NCBI GenBank assembly: GCA_963816925.1
Contig: CAWFMY010000020.1
Location: 1 to 64,000, forward strand
Length of the DNA stretch: 64,000 bases
Source of the DNA: CAIWHR01 sp963816925
Lineage (GTDB): Bacteria > Pseudomonadota > Gammaproteobacteria > Burkholderiales > Casimicrobiaceae
Direction of reading: 5' to 3'
A program made the translations under genes and the position numbers. Below, piece after piece: positions 20,362 through 29,245 of this stretch. Positions within the stretch are counted from its first letter, which is position 1. Every line of letters starts with the position of its first letter. The notes under the pieces are model-generated. The model saw only the letters and a program-made list of their open reading frames with translations, was not told the origin of the DNA and ran no database searches.

Positions 20362-22875
20362 TTACTGGACGCGCACCTCGACGCGCCGCGCTTCCTTTTC
20401 GTCGCCCGAGCCTTGCGTCTGCTCGGGCTTCTTCAGCTCCATGCGATCTTCGGCCACGCCCGCCGCCTTGAGCGCATCGCGCACCTTCATCGCGCGCTGC
20501 TTCGCGAGTTCCTGGTTCTGCTCCACGCTGCCTGTCGCGTCGTGGAAGCCGGAGATCGCCACTTTCGCCGCGCCATTGGCCTTCGCCTTCGCGGCGATGC
20601 CGTCGATCGATTTGGCGCCGTCGGCGGGCAGGTCCGCCTTGCCGGTGTCGAAGTAGATCTTCACGAATTCCACCGCGATGACGGCAACGGGCGCCGCCGC
20701 GGGAGCCATGGCGGGCAACGCCGCCGGTGCGGTCGCGATCGGAACCGCCACCGGTGCTGGCGCCGCGGCCGTCTTGTTCAGCGTCCACGCGCCGATCAGC
20801 GGCACGATCATCAGCGCGACGATATTGATGATCTTGATCAGCGGATTCACCGCCGGGCCCGCGGTGTCCTTGTACGGATCGCCGACGGTGTCGCCGGTCA
20901 CCGCCGCCTTGTGCGCGTCGGAGCCCTTGCCGCCATGGTGACCGTCCTCGATGTACTTCTTCGCGTTGTCCCACGCGCCGCCGCCGGTCGTCATCGAGAT
21001 CGCGACGAAGAGGCCCGTGATGATCGTGCCCATCAGCACGCCGCCCAGCGTCTGCGCGCCCGCCGCGGTGCCGCCGAAATACGCGAAACCGACGCCAACG
21101 ACGATCGGGATCAGCACCGGGAGCAGCGACGGGACGATCATTTCCTTGATCGCCGCCTTGGTCAGCATGTCGACGGCCACGCCGTACTCGGGCTTCGCCG
21201 TGCCTTCCATGATGCCCTTGATCTCCTTGAACTGGCGGCGCACTTCGACCACGACCGCACCGGCCGCGCGGCCGACGGCCTCCATCGCCATCGCGCCGAA
21301 CAGGTAGGGAATCAGGCCGCCGATGAAGAGACCGATGATGACGTAGTGGTTGGAGAGGTCGAAGGTCACCGCCTTGCCCGCGGATTCGAGCGCGTGCGTG
21401 TAGTCGGCGAACAGCACCAGCGCGGCGAGTCCCGCCGAGCCGATCGCATACCCCTTGGTCACCGCCTTGGTCGTGTTGCCGACGGCGTCGAGCGGATCGG
21501 TGACCGCGCGCACGGAATCCGGCAGCTTCGCCATTTCGGCGATGCCGCCCGCGTTGTCGGTGATCGGGCCATAGGCGTCGAGCGCGACGATGATGCCCGC
21601 CATCGACAGCATCGAGGTGGCCGCGATGGCGATGCCGTAGAGACCCGCCAGCCAATACGAAAGCATGATCGCGATGCAGACCGAAATCACGGGCAGCGCC
21701 GTGGCCTTCATCGACACGCCGATGCCGGCGATGATGTTGGTCGCGTGGCCCGTCGTCGACGCCTGCGCGACATGGCGCACGGGCGCGTATTCGGTGGCCG
21801 TGTAGTACTCGGTGATCACGACCATCGCCGCCGTGAGCGCAAGGCCGACCAGGCCGGCGCCCCACAGCCGCATCGTCGTCAGTTTCGGATCGATCGCCGA
21901 CATGCCGCCCATCATCAGGTACGTGATGCCCAGGAATCCGATCGCGGAAAGCACCGCGGCGACGATGAGGCCGCGGTAGAGCGCGTTCATGATCTTGCCG
22001 CCCTCGCGCGCCTTTACGAAATAGCAGCCGGCGATCGACGCGAGGATCGAGAAACCGCCGAGAACCAGCGGATACGTGACCGCGGTCTGCGCCTGCACGG
22101 GAAAGAGCAGCGCGCCCAGCAGCATCGTCGCGACGATCGTCACCGCGTAGGTTTCGAAGAGGTCGGCGGCCATGCCCGCGCAGTCGCCGACGTTGTCGCC
22201 CACGTTGTCGGCGATCACCGCGGGATTGCGCGGATCGTCCTCCGGAATGCCGGCCTCGACCTTGCCGACGAGGTCCGCGCCGACGTCGGCGCCTTTGGTG
22301 AAGATGCCGCCGCCAAGACGCGCGAAGATCGAGATCAGCGACCCGCCAAAGGCGAGACCGACGAGCGGCTCGATCGTGTGATGCATTCCGGTGCCCATGA
22401 GGTCCGGGGCCCAGGTCGCCGATTGGGTCAGGAACCAGTAGAAGCCGGCGACCCCCAGCAGGCCCAGGCCGACGACGAGCATCCCCGTTATCGCGCCGCC
22501 ACGGAAGGCAACGGCCAGCGCGGCACCCAAGCCGCTGCGTGCGGCTTCGGCCGTCCGCACGTTCGAGCGCACCGACACGTTCATCCCGATGTATCCCGTG
22601 AGGCCCGAAAGCACGGCACCGACGAGGAAGCCGCCGGCTGTCTTGCCCCCCAACGCCCACCAGATCAGCACGAACAGGATGAAGCCGACGATCCCGATCG
22701 TCATGTACTGGCGGTTGAGATACGCCTGGGCGCCGGCCTGAATGGCGGCGGCAATCTCGCGCATCCGCTCGTTGCCGGCAGGTTTCTTGAGGACCCAGCC
22801 GATCGACACGAAGCCGTACACGATCGCCGCGGCCGCGCAGACGAGCGCGAAGATCAGGCCGTTGGCATTGGACAT
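20362..22875 (-). CDS. hppA: K+-independent H+-translocating pyrophosphatase fused to an OmpA-like domain
   Basis: Membrane pyrophosphatase that couples PPi hydrolysis to proton export. Residues 1-700 have about 16 membrane segments and the substrate motif DVGADLVGKVE (197-207), plus DNVGDNVGDCAGMAADLFE (223-241) and GDTVGDPYKDTAGPAVNP (661-678). In GNTTKAVTKG, Lys470 and Thr473 are the residues that mark K+-independent enzymes. Unusually, the last helix (about 681-697) is followed by an Ala/Pro linker (702-733) and an OmpA-C-like domain (734-837). That domain has the peptidoglycan-binding pattern DATGSVEQNQELAKQRAMKV, with both the Asp and the Arg present. The C-terminus of these pumps faces the periplasm, so the topology permits cell-wall binding. 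It lies downstream of a PPi-type phosphofructokinase. Confidence 0.93.
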   Translation of the reverse strand: MSNANGLIFALVCAAAAIVYGFVSIGWVLKKPAGNERMREIAAAIQAGAQAYLNRQYMTIGIVGFILFVLIWWALGGKTAGGFLVGAVLSGLTGYIGMNVSVRSNVRTAEAARSGLGAALAVAFRGGAITGMLVVGLGLLGVAGFYWFLTQSATWAPDLMGTGMHHTIEPLVGLAFGGSLISIFARLGGGIFTKGADVGADLVGKVEAGIPEDDPRNPAVIADNVGDNVGDCAGMAADLFETYAVTIVATMLLGALLFPVQAQTAVTYPLVLGGFSILASIAGCYFVKAREGGKIMNALYRGLIVAAVLSAIGFLGITYLMMGGMSAIDPKLTTMRLWGAGLVGLALTAAMVVITEYYTATEYAPVRHVAQASTTGHATNIIAGIGVSMKATALPVISVCIAIMLSYWLAGLYGIAIAATSMLSMAGIIVALDAYGPITDNAGGIAEMAKLPDSVRAVTDPLDAVGNTTKAVTKGYAIGSAGLAALVLFADYTHALESAGKAVTFDLSNHYVIIGLFIGGLIPYLFGAMAMEAVGRAAGAVVVEVRRQFKEIKGIMEGTAKPEYGVAVDMLTKAAIKEMIVPSLLPVLIPIVVGVGFAYFGGTAAGAQTLGGVLMGTIITGLFVAISMTTGGGAWDNAKKYIEDGHHGGKGSDAHKAAVTGDTVGDPYKDTAGPAVNPLIKIINIVALMIVPLIGAWTLNKTAAAPAPVAVPIATAPAALPAMAPAAAPVAVIAVEFVKIYFDTGKADLPADGAKSIDGIAAKAKANGAAKVAISGFHDATGSVEQNQELAKQRAMKVRDALKAAGVAEDRMELKKPEQTQGSGDEKEARRVEVRVQ

Positions 22876-23083
22876 GGTGGTGTTCTCCCGTTACGTGGCA
22901 AGAAATCGCAGGAGTTCATCGGCACCGGCCTGTGATCGGCCCGGTTGCCGGGGCGTGCGTGGAATCGACCCCGCCCGCCCGCGCCCTCCTGCGGCGATTC
23001 GGCGCCCGGGACCTCCCGGGACGTCGACGCAAAGCACGCTATTGTGCCAGTTTGCGGGGCAAAAAGTCGAGCCGGCCTGCGCG

Positions 23084-24347
23084 CTAGACCGTGAAGCCCG
23101 CCGCGAGCTTCTTCGCCACGGCGACATTCTTGAGGCGCACGTACTGCGGCAGGCCGTCCCTGTAGGGCGGCGGCGCCTCGCCGCGAATGAGGGGCGCGAG
23201 GTAGCGGCGGGCCTTGTCGGTGATGCCGAAGCCGTCCCGGGTGATGAAATCGGGCGGGAGCATCTTCTCGACGTTGGCCACCCGCTCGAGCGGCGCCTCG
23301 GTGATCTTCCAGCGGTACGGCTTGTCGGAAAGTCGCGTGATCGCCGGCATCACGGAATTCTTCCCTGCGAGCGCCATCTCGACCGCCGCCTTGCCCACGG
23401 CATAGCTGTGGTCGAGGTCGGTCTTCGACGCAAGGTGGCGTGCGGAGCGCTGCAGGTAGTCGGCGACCGCCCAATGGTATTTGTGCTTGAGCTTGTCCTT
23501 GACGATCGACGCGATGAGCGGCCCGACGCCGCCCAGCTGCGCATGGCCGAACGCGTCCTTCGTGCCCGCCTCCGCCATCAGGTTGCCGGAGGCGTCCTGC
23601 AGCCCTTCGGAAACGCCGACGCAGCAGTATCCGAATTGCTTCACCTTCGCGTCGACGGCGGCGAGGAACTTCGGCTCGTCGAAAGCGATCTCCGGAAACA
23701 GCAGCACCAGCGGGATCGGCGTGTCGCGGTCGTCGGCCATCCCGACCGCGGCGGTGATCCAACCCGGCGTGGCGGCCCATCACCTCGAGCACGAATACAC
23801 GGGTCGACGTCTTCGCCATCGACGCCACGTCGAACGCGGCTTCGCGCATGGAGGTCGCGACGTACTTGGCGACCGAGCCGAAGCCGGGACAGTTGTCGGT
23901 GACGGCGAGGTCGTTGTCGACCGTCTTCGGCACGTGCACCGCGGCCAGCGGATAGCCCAGCGCCGTGGCCATCTGCGAGACCTTGAGGCAGGTGTCGGCG
24001 GAATCGTTGCCGCCGTTGTAGAAGAAGTAGCCGATGTCGTGCGCGCGGAACACGTCGAGCAGCCGCTCGTATTGCGCGCGCCCCTCCGCGGCGCCCTTGA
24101 GCTTGTAGCGGCACGAGCCGAAGGCGCCGCCCGGCGTGTGCTTCAGCGCGGCGATCGCGCGGGCCGACTCGCGGCTGGTGTCGATCAGGTCTTCGGTCAG
24201 CGCGCCGATGATGCCGTTGCGGCCCGCGTAGACCTTGCCGATCTTCGTCCGGTGCTTGCGCGCCGTCTCGATGACGCCGGCGGCGGTTGCGTTGATGACG
24301 GCGGTGACGCCGCCGGATTGCGCGTAGAAGGCGTTGCGTTTGGCCAT
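23084..24347 (-). CDS. PPi-dependent 6-phosphofructokinase, one frameshift
   Basis: Reversible glycolytic enzyme phosphorylating fructose-6-phosphate with pyrophosphate. It begins YAQSGGVTAVINATAAGVIE. In YNGGNDSADT (about residues 110-119) an Asp replaces the Gly of ATP-type enzymes, the mark of PPi use. The catalytic motif PKTVDNDLAVTDNCPGFGS and substrate motif EVMGRHAG follow. The frame breaks near 23765; dropping one T gives HAGWITAAVGMADD and joins the C-terminal half (IPLVLLFPEIAFDEPKF). The total of about 420 aa is normal for the group. ATG 24347 is taken, with 24365 an alternative; neither has a strong ribosome site. It is followed, after a 208-bp gap, by the PPi-driven pump gene. 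Confidence 0.88.
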
Positions 24348-24381
24348 TTGCGTATGCCGCGCCATTGCAGCGGCGACGAAT

Positions 24382-25038
24382 TCAGCTTTTCAGGGCAGCG
24401 AGGCACGCGGCGCGGATCGCGTCGACCGCGCCCATTCCGTCGACCCGCCGGTACTTCGGCGCGCGCGCGTCCCCGCTCGCCGCCCACTGCTGGTAGTACT
24501 CGACCAGCGGCTTCGTCTGCGCGTGGTAGACGTCGAGGCGCTTGCGCACGGTCTCCTCGCGGTCGTCGTCGCGCTGGATCAGGTCCTCGCCGGTGACGTC
24601 GTCCTTGCCCTCGACCTTCGGCGGATTGAACTTGACGTGATACGTCCGGCCCGACGCGACATGCGCGCGCCGGCCGCTCATGCGCTCGACGATCGCGGCG
24701 TCGGGCACGTCGATCTCCAGCACGTAGTCGAGCGCCACGCCGGCCTCCTTCATCGCGTCGGCCTGCGGAATCGTCCGCGGGAAGCCGTCGAAGAGGTAGC
24801 CGTTCGCGCAATCGGGCGCCTTCAGCCGTTCCTTGACGAGACCGATGATGATGTCGTCGGATACGAGCGCGCCGCTGTCCATCACCTTTTTCGCGAGCAG
24901 CCCGAGCGGCGATCCGGCCTTCACCGCCGCGCGCAGCATGTCGCCGGTCGAGATCTGCGGTATGCCGCAGGCTTCCTTGATGTAGGTCGCTTGCGTGCCT
25001 TTACCCGCGCCGGGCGGGCCGAGAAGGATGAGGCGCAT
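24382..25038 (-). CDS. adk: Adenylate kinase
   Basis: Catalyses ATP + AMP to 2 ADP. P-loop LILLGPPGAGKGTQA at the N-terminus; AMP-binding QISTGDMLRAAVKAGS; LFDGFPRTIPQA; long-form LID domain with GRRAHVASGRTYHVKFNPP (no zinc cysteines, as in proteobacteria) and LIQRDDDREETVRKRL. Intact, 218 aa. It sits between kdsB and the PPi-phosphofructokinase. The 144 bp upstream contain two copies of GGGGTCAA (25139 and 25149 region) but no gene. Confidence 0.97.
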   Translation of the reverse strand: MRLILLGPPGAGKGTQATYIKEACGIPQISTGDMLRAAVKAGSPLGLLAKKVMDSGALVSDDIIIGLVKERLKAPDCANGYLFDGFPRTIPQADAMKEAGVALDYVLEIDVPDAAIVERMSGRRAHVASGRTYHVKFNPPKVEGKDDVTGEDLIQRDDDREETVRKRLDVYHAQTKPLVEYYQQWAASGDARAPKYRRVDGMGAVDAIRAACLAALKS

Positions 25039-25182
25039 GGGAGGTCTCGCGGGTCAGGGACGAATTGCTGCGGGAAGCGTGCGCGGTCGGGCGCCGCGCT
25101 TGCTGTCAGGCATCAATTGTGCGGTCTCGCTGCGCAGGGGTCAATGCGGGGTCAATTGCCGCGCGGCGACAAGCGCCCCCGA

Positions 25183-25950
25183 TCAGACCGCGCCGCGGGC
25201 GTAGAGCGCGCGCACCTGCGTGAGATCGTCCTCCGTGTCCACGCCCGGCGCCGGCGTGCCCTCGGTAATTTCGACGACGATCCGGTGGCCGTGCCAAAGC
25301 GCGCGCAGCTGCTCCAGCGCCTCGAAGCGCTCGATCGGCGCGGGCGGCAGCGTCGGATAGAGCCGCAGGAAGCGCACGCGGTACGCATAGAGCCCGTAAT
25401 GACGATACAGCGGCAATCCCGGCGGAATGACGTCGCGGCGGCCGGCGAATTCGTCGCGCGCCCAGGGAATCGTCGCGCGGCTGAAGTAGAGCGCATACCG
25501 GTTGGCGTCGAGCACCACCTTGACGACATTCGGATTGAACGCTTCCGCAGGATCGGCGATCGGGTGGCATGCGGTGGCGATCGCGGCGTCCGGATGCGCG
25601 GCCAGCAATTCCGCCACCGCGCGGATCAGCGACGGCGCGAGCAGCGGCTCGTCGCCCTGGACATTGACGACGATCGCGTCGTCGGCGAGGCCGAGGAGCC
25701 GCGCGGCTTCGGCGAGGCGATCGGTGCCGGTCGGATGGTCGGCGCGCGTGAGGCAGGCCGCGACGCCATGCGTTTCCGCCGCGGCGCGGATTCGCTCGTC
25801 GTCGGTGGCCACGACGACGCGCTCGGCGCCCGCGCGCTGCGCACGTTCGGCGACGCGCACGATCATCGGCTTGCCGGCGATGTCCGCGAGCGGCTTGCCC
25901 GGGAGCCGCGTCGAGGCATAGCGCGCCGGAATGATGACGCTGAACGGCAT
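25183..25950 (-). CDS. kdsB: 3-deoxy-manno-octulosonate cytidylyltransferase (CMP-KDO synthetase)
   Basis: Activates KDO for the lipopolysaccharide inner core. N-terminal nucleotide-binding signature FSVIIPARYASTRLPGKPL; then NVQGDEPLL and YALYFSRATIPWARDEF, and RHYGLYAYRVRFL, all family motifs. Intact, 255 aa. The start ATG lies only 4 bp from a palindrome (25954-25997) that occupies the place of the ribosome-binding site, and no clear Shine-Dalgarno is visible. It follows trm112 and lpxK, both also envelope or RNA housekeeping genes in this common betaproteobacterial run. Confidence 0.96.
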   Translation of the reverse strand: MPFSVIIPARYASTRLPGKPLADIAGKPMIVRVAERAQRAGAERVVVATDDERIRAAAETHGVAACLTRADHPTGTDRLAEAARLLGLADDAIVVNVQGDEPLLAPSLIRAVAELLAAHPDAAIATACHPIADPAEAFNPNVVKVVLDANRYALYFSRATIPWARDEFAGRRDVIPPGLPLYRHYGLYAYRVRFLRLYPTLPPAPIERFEALEQLRALWHGHRIVVEITEGTPAPGVDTEDDLTQVRALYARGAV

Positions 25951-25953
25951 GGC

Positions 25954-25997
25954 GGGGTCAGGTCAAATTATCGACAGGGATAAATTGACCTGACCCC
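25954..25997. repeat. REP-like palindrome between kdsB and trm112
   Basis: Perfect 13-bp arms GGGGTCAGGTCAA (25954-25966) and TTGACCTGACCCC (25985-25997) with an 18-bp AT-rich loop. Such GGGGTCAG...CTGACCCC hairpins are scattered in many betaproteobacterial genomes (from memory). Here it fills nearly the whole gap between the trm112 stop and kdsB start, so it could act as an mRNA hairpin between the two. It lacks a T-run, so a terminator is unlikely. Confidence 0.7.
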
Positions 25998-25998
25998 A

Positions 25999-26178
25999 TC
26001 ATTCAAGCTCCTCCGGCGTCAGCCGCCGCGCCTCGTCCTCCAGCATCACCGGAATTCCATCCCGCACGGGGTACGCGAGGCGCGCGGAACGCGACACGAG
26101 CTCCTGCTTCTGTCGGTCGTACGTGAGCGGCCCCTTGGTGACAGGACAGACCAGGATTTCAAGCAGCTTCGGATCCAC
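25999..26178 (-). CDS. Trm112 family protein (YcaR-like)
   Basis: A 59-aa protein with the family pattern LLEILVCPVTKGPLTYDR, then LVSRSARLAYPVRDGIPVML. GTG at 26178 (VDPKLLEIL) is preceded by GGAGG at a good distance; an open frame further upstream is inside lpxK and arginine-rich. The start overlaps the lpxK end by 20 bp. Trm112 in eukaryotes activates methyltransferases; the bacterial role is unclear. Only one of the usual zinc cysteines is present, as in many proteobacterial members. Confidence 0.85.
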   Translation of the reverse strand: MDPKLLEILVCPVTKGPLTYDRQKQELVSRSARLAYPVRDGIPVMLEDEARRLTPEELE

Positions 26179-27181
26179 GGAGGGCCTCCTCGACGCGAGC
26201 CACGAGCGCGGGATCGATGTGCGCGCGCACCGGCAGGTACCAGCATCGCTCGTCGGCAAGCGAGCCGCATTTTACCGCATCCTTCTCGGTCATCAGGATC
26301 GCGCGCGCGCCGGGCAGCGCGAGGTCGCCGGCAACGAAGCGGTGATGATCGGGAAACGCGTGGCCCGTCGCCGCGATATGGAGCGACCGGAGTTGCGCGA
26401 AGAACCGCTCCGGATTGCCGATGCCCGCGACGGCATGCACGCCCGAACCGGTGAACGCGGACGCCGGCTGCGTCTGCGCCGGATCGGCGACGCGGTGAAA
26501 CGTGTCGCCGACGAGCGTCATCCGCCACGCATTCGGCGCGGTCCACGGCGCCGGCGCGCCCGGCGTAACGAGGGCGACGATCGCATCCGCTTCCTCGAGG
26601 CGCGCGGCCGGTTCGCGCAGCGGCCCCGCGGGAAGGCGCCATCCGTTGCCGAGCCCGCGCGCGGCGTCGACCACCACGATCTCGACGTCGCGCGCGAGGC
26701 GGTAATGCTGCAGCCCGTCGTCGGCGACGATCACGTCGCACCGCGGATGCGCCGCGATCAGTGCCCGCGCCGCCGCGACGCGGTCCGCCGCCACGACGAC
26801 CGGAATGCCCGTGCGCGCGAGCAGCAGGGGCTCGTCGCCGACATCCGCCGCATCCGCGTCCGGGGCAACGACGGTCGGAGCCGACCGTTCGTTCGCGCGA
26901 CCGTGCCCGCGGCTCACGATGCCCGGATGCCATCCGCGCTCGGCGAGCGAGCGGGTCAGCGCCGCCGCGAGCGGCGTCTTTCCGCTGCCGCCGACCGTGA
27001 TGTTGCCGACGACGATGACGGGGACCGGAAGCCGTTGCGCGCGCAGCAAACCTGCCCGGAACAGCGCGCGGCGCGCGAATGCGACGGTGCCGAACGCGAC
27101 GGCCAGCGGCACGAGCGGCGCCGTCAACGCGGTCAGCCGCGGGGCGTACCAGGCTGCGACGAGGCGGGAGGAGAAGGACAT
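26159..27181 (-). CDS. lpxK: Tetraacyldisaccharide 4'-kinase
   Basis: Phosphorylates the lipid A disaccharide at position 4' on the inner membrane. N-terminal membrane helix (LTALTAPLVPLAVAFGTVAF), then the P-loop-like VIVVGNITVGGSGKTPLAAAL, GIVSRGHGR, DVGDEPLLLA and DVIVADDGLQHYRLARDVE. All are LpxK signatures. Intact, 340 aa. Downstream of exbD by 53 bp and overlapping trm112. Confidence 0.96.
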   Translation of the reverse strand: MSFSSRLVAAWYAPRLTALTAPLVPLAVAFGTVAFARRALFRAGLLRAQRLPVPVIVVGNITVGGSGKTPLAAALTRSLAERGWHPGIVSRGHGRANERSAPTVVAPDADAADVGDEPLLLARTGIPVVVAADRVAAARALIAAHPRCDVIVADDGLQHYRLARDVEIVVVDAARGLGNGWRLPAGPLREPAARLEEADAIVALVTPGAPAPWTAPNAWRMTLVGDTFHRVADPAQTQPASAFTGSGVHAVAGIGNPERFFAQLRSLHIAATGHAFPDHHRFVAGDLALPGARAILMTEKDAVKCGSLADERCWYLPVRAHIDPALVARVEEALRGSEAA

Positions 27182-27234
27182 CGAAACGTCGGCACGGCGC
27201 TTCGCGGGCGCAACGCGGAGCCCGCGGGCCGACG

Positions 27235-27654
27235 CTATTTCGCCGGCGACTGCGTGGCGAACGTGATGTGGACCATGCCGGCGACGCGCGCGGCTTCCAT
27301 GACGTGGATCACGGATTGGTGCGTGGCATTGGCGTCGGCGTTGATCACGACCACCGGATCCTTCGCGTCGCCGCCCGCGCGCCGCAGGATGTCGGCCAGC
27401 GCCGGCACGCTGGAGAACGCGAACGGCGTCTTGTCGACGACGTAGCGGCCCTGCGCGTCGATGCCGACGTTGATCTCCTTCGGCCGTTGCTTCAGCTGCT
27501 CGGCGTCGGCCTCGGGCAGCGTGATCTGCAGCTCGGCGACGCGCTGGTAGGTCGTCGTCACCATCAGGAAGATCAGGATGACGAGCAGGACGTCGATCAG
27601 CGGAATGAAGTTGATCTCGGGGTCGTCGCGGCCCCGGGTGCTGCGCAGGTTCAT
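27235..27654 (-). CDS. exbD: ExbD/TolR family biopolymer transport protein
   Basis: A 139-aa single-span inner-membrane protein that, with an ExbB/TolQ partner, uses the proton gradient to energise envelope processes. The N-terminus has INFIPLIDVLLVILIFLMVTT with the essential Asp in the transmembrane segment, followed by a periplasmic domain ending MVHITFATQS. It follows the ExbB gene by 16 bp. In betaproteobacteria this exbBD pair ahead of lpxK is common; whether it serves TonB, Tol or lipid transport is not known from sequence. Confidence 0.92.
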   Translation of the reverse strand: MNLRSTRGRDDPEINFIPLIDVLLVILIFLMVTTTYQRVAELQITLPEADAEQLKQRPKEINVGIDAQGRYVVDKTPFAFSSVPALADILRRAGGDAKDPVVVINADANATHQSVIHVMEAARVAGMVHITFATQSPAK

Positions 27655-27670
27655 GGTTGTCCGGCCGGCG

Positions 27671-28276
27671 TTACTTGCGCTCGCCGTGCGCGACGTCGAC
27701 GAGCTTGATCGCCTGCTGCTCCATCTCGACGTGCAGGCCGTCGATCGTCGAGCGGAAGTGGCGGTAGAAGATCATGCTCGGGATCGCGACGATCAGGCCG
27801 AGCGCCGTGTTGTACAGCGCCACGGAGATGCCGTGCGCGAGCTGGAGCGGGTTGGAGCCGGTCGCGGTCTGCGAGCCGAAGATCTCGATCATGCCGATCA
27901 CGGTGCCGAACAGGCCGAGCAAGGGTGCCATTGCCGCAATCGTGCCGAGCGTGGTCAGGTAGCGCTCGAGGTCGTGCGTGACGACGCGTCCGGCCTCCTC
28001 GATCGCCTCGCGCATCACGGGTCGCGGGCTCCTGACGTTGGCAAGGCCGGCCGCGAGGATGCGGCCGAGCGGCCCCTGCTGCGCGGTCTTGGAGAGGAGT
28101 TCGGGCGTGACGCCGGCGTGCCGGTATTCCGCCAGCACGCGATCGACGAGCCCGGGCGGCGCGACGACGCTGCTGCGCAATGACCAGAGGCGCTCGAAGA
28201 TGAGCGCCAGCGCGACGATCGACGCCAGGATGATCGGCCAGATCGGCCAGCCTGCCGCTTGAATGATGGACCACAC
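27671..28276 (-). CDS. exbB: MotA/TolQ/ExbB proton channel family protein
   Basis: A 201-aa proton-channel subunit with three membrane helices: IIQAAGWPIWPIILASIVALALIF at the start, then LGTIAAMAPLLGLFGTVIGMIEIF and LYNTALGLIVAIPSMIFYRHF. The last two carry the conserved channel-lining Thr/Pro pattern. It is the first gene of the minus-strand run exbB-exbD-lpxK-trm112-kdsB-adk. The 130 bp upstream show no gene. Confidence 0.92.
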   Translation of the reverse strand: MWSIIQAAGWPIWPIILASIVALALIFERLWSLRSSVVAPPGLVDRVLAEYRHAGVTPELLSKTAQQGPLGRILAAGLANVRSPRPVMREAIEEAGRVVTHDLERYLTTLGTIAAMAPLLGLFGTVIGMIEIFGSQTATGSNPLQLAHGISVALYNTALGLIVAIPSMIFYRHFRSTIDGLHVEMEQQAIKLVDVAHGERK

Positions 28277-28407
28277 GATGCGTCTGCCCTATCGAGTGAA
28301 AACTGCCCGCAATGTAGCGTGGCCCCGCCCAATCCGCAAGGGAACCGCCGGCCGGCCGGCGGCGCTCCGCCTCCGTTGCGCTTGCGACACCCGGGAGCCT
28401 CGATGGT

Positions 28408-29232
28408 TCAACGTTGGCGCCACGCGCGCCCGCGCGGACCGCCTTCGGACAGTGTCGCCGTCACCGCGGCGCCGACGAGGACCACGTACCACGAGACGTA
28501 GATCCAGAACAGGAACAGCGGGACGACCGCCAGCGTTCCGTAGATCACCTGGTAGGTCGGCACCGTCGTGACGTAGAGGCGGAATCCGTACTTGGCGACC
28601 TCGAAACCCAGCGCGGCGAAGAGTCCGCCCCACAGCGCGGCCTTGAGCGGCACCCGCCGCGCGGGCATCAGCGCGTAGAGCAGCGTGAAGGCGAGCGTGG
28701 TGATCGCGACCGCGAGCGGTGTCGCGATGAGCGCCACCGCCGGCGTGACGAAGGGCGCCTGCGCGACGGAAGTCTGCAGCACCCAGGTCATCGCGTAGAT
28801 CGCCGCACCGATCAGCAGCGGCCCGGCGGTCACGCCGAGCGCGTAGACGAAAACGCGGCGCGGCCACGACCGCGGTTCGCGCACGCCCCAGATGGCGTTG
28901 ATCTCGCGCTCGATCGTCGCGACGAGCAGCACCGCGGTGACGACGACGAAGGCGATGCTGATCCCCTGCAAGCCGGCCGCCTTGCCCGAGAACTCGATGA
29001 GATACGAGCGCACGATCGAGCTGCTGCCGGGCAGCATGTGGGTCAGCAGGAAGCGCTCGAGCGCATCGAGCCATTGCTGGAACACGGGATAGCGCGCCAC
29101 GTAGACGAACGCGACGGTGAACAGCGGGACGAGATTGAGCAACGTCGCATACGAGAGCGCGGCAGCCGTTCGCGCGAGGCCGACGCCGGTGAGCCGCGCG
29201 ACGACGCCGCGGACGAAGGTCACCGTCCGCAT
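28408..29232 (-). CDS. YihY/virulence factor BrkB family membrane protein
   Basis: A 274-aa inner-membrane protein with about six hydrophobic segments. Family marks are RTAAALSYATLLNLVPLFTVAF near the N-terminus, INAIWGVREPRSWPRRVFVY in the middle, and PTYQVIYGTLAVVPLFLFWIYVSW near the end. The family was once called ribonuclease BN by error and has no proven function. It lies 13 bp after pit on the same strand and may be read from the same message. Confidence 0.9.
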   Translation of the reverse strand: MRTVTFVRGVVARLTGVGLARTAAALSYATLLNLVPLFTVAFVYVARYPVFQQWLDALERFLLTHMLPGSSSIVRSYLIEFSGKAAGLQGISIAFVVVTAVLLVATIEREINAIWGVREPRSWPRRVFVYALGVTAGPLLIGAAIYAMTWVLQTSVAQAPFVTPAVALIATPLAVAITTLAFTLLYALMPARRVPLKAALWGGLFAALGFEVAKYGFRLYVTTVPTYQVIYGTLAVVPLFLFWIYVSWYVVLVGAAVTATLSEGGPRGRAWRQR

Positions 29233-29245
29233 CGGGACCGGCCCC

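Noticed and set aside
18581..22660. A single giant fusion of hppA-antiparallel sequence with gamma-glutamyltransferase on the reverse strand
   Set aside because: The continuous frame over hppA is a shifted reading of the pyrophosphatase gene; only the part from 20233 downward matches ggt, and a terminator lies between the two.
25954..25997. The kdsB-trm112 palindrome as a transcription terminator
   Set aside because: There is no T-run on either side, the loop is long and AT-rich, and the genes on both sides belong to one conserved run.
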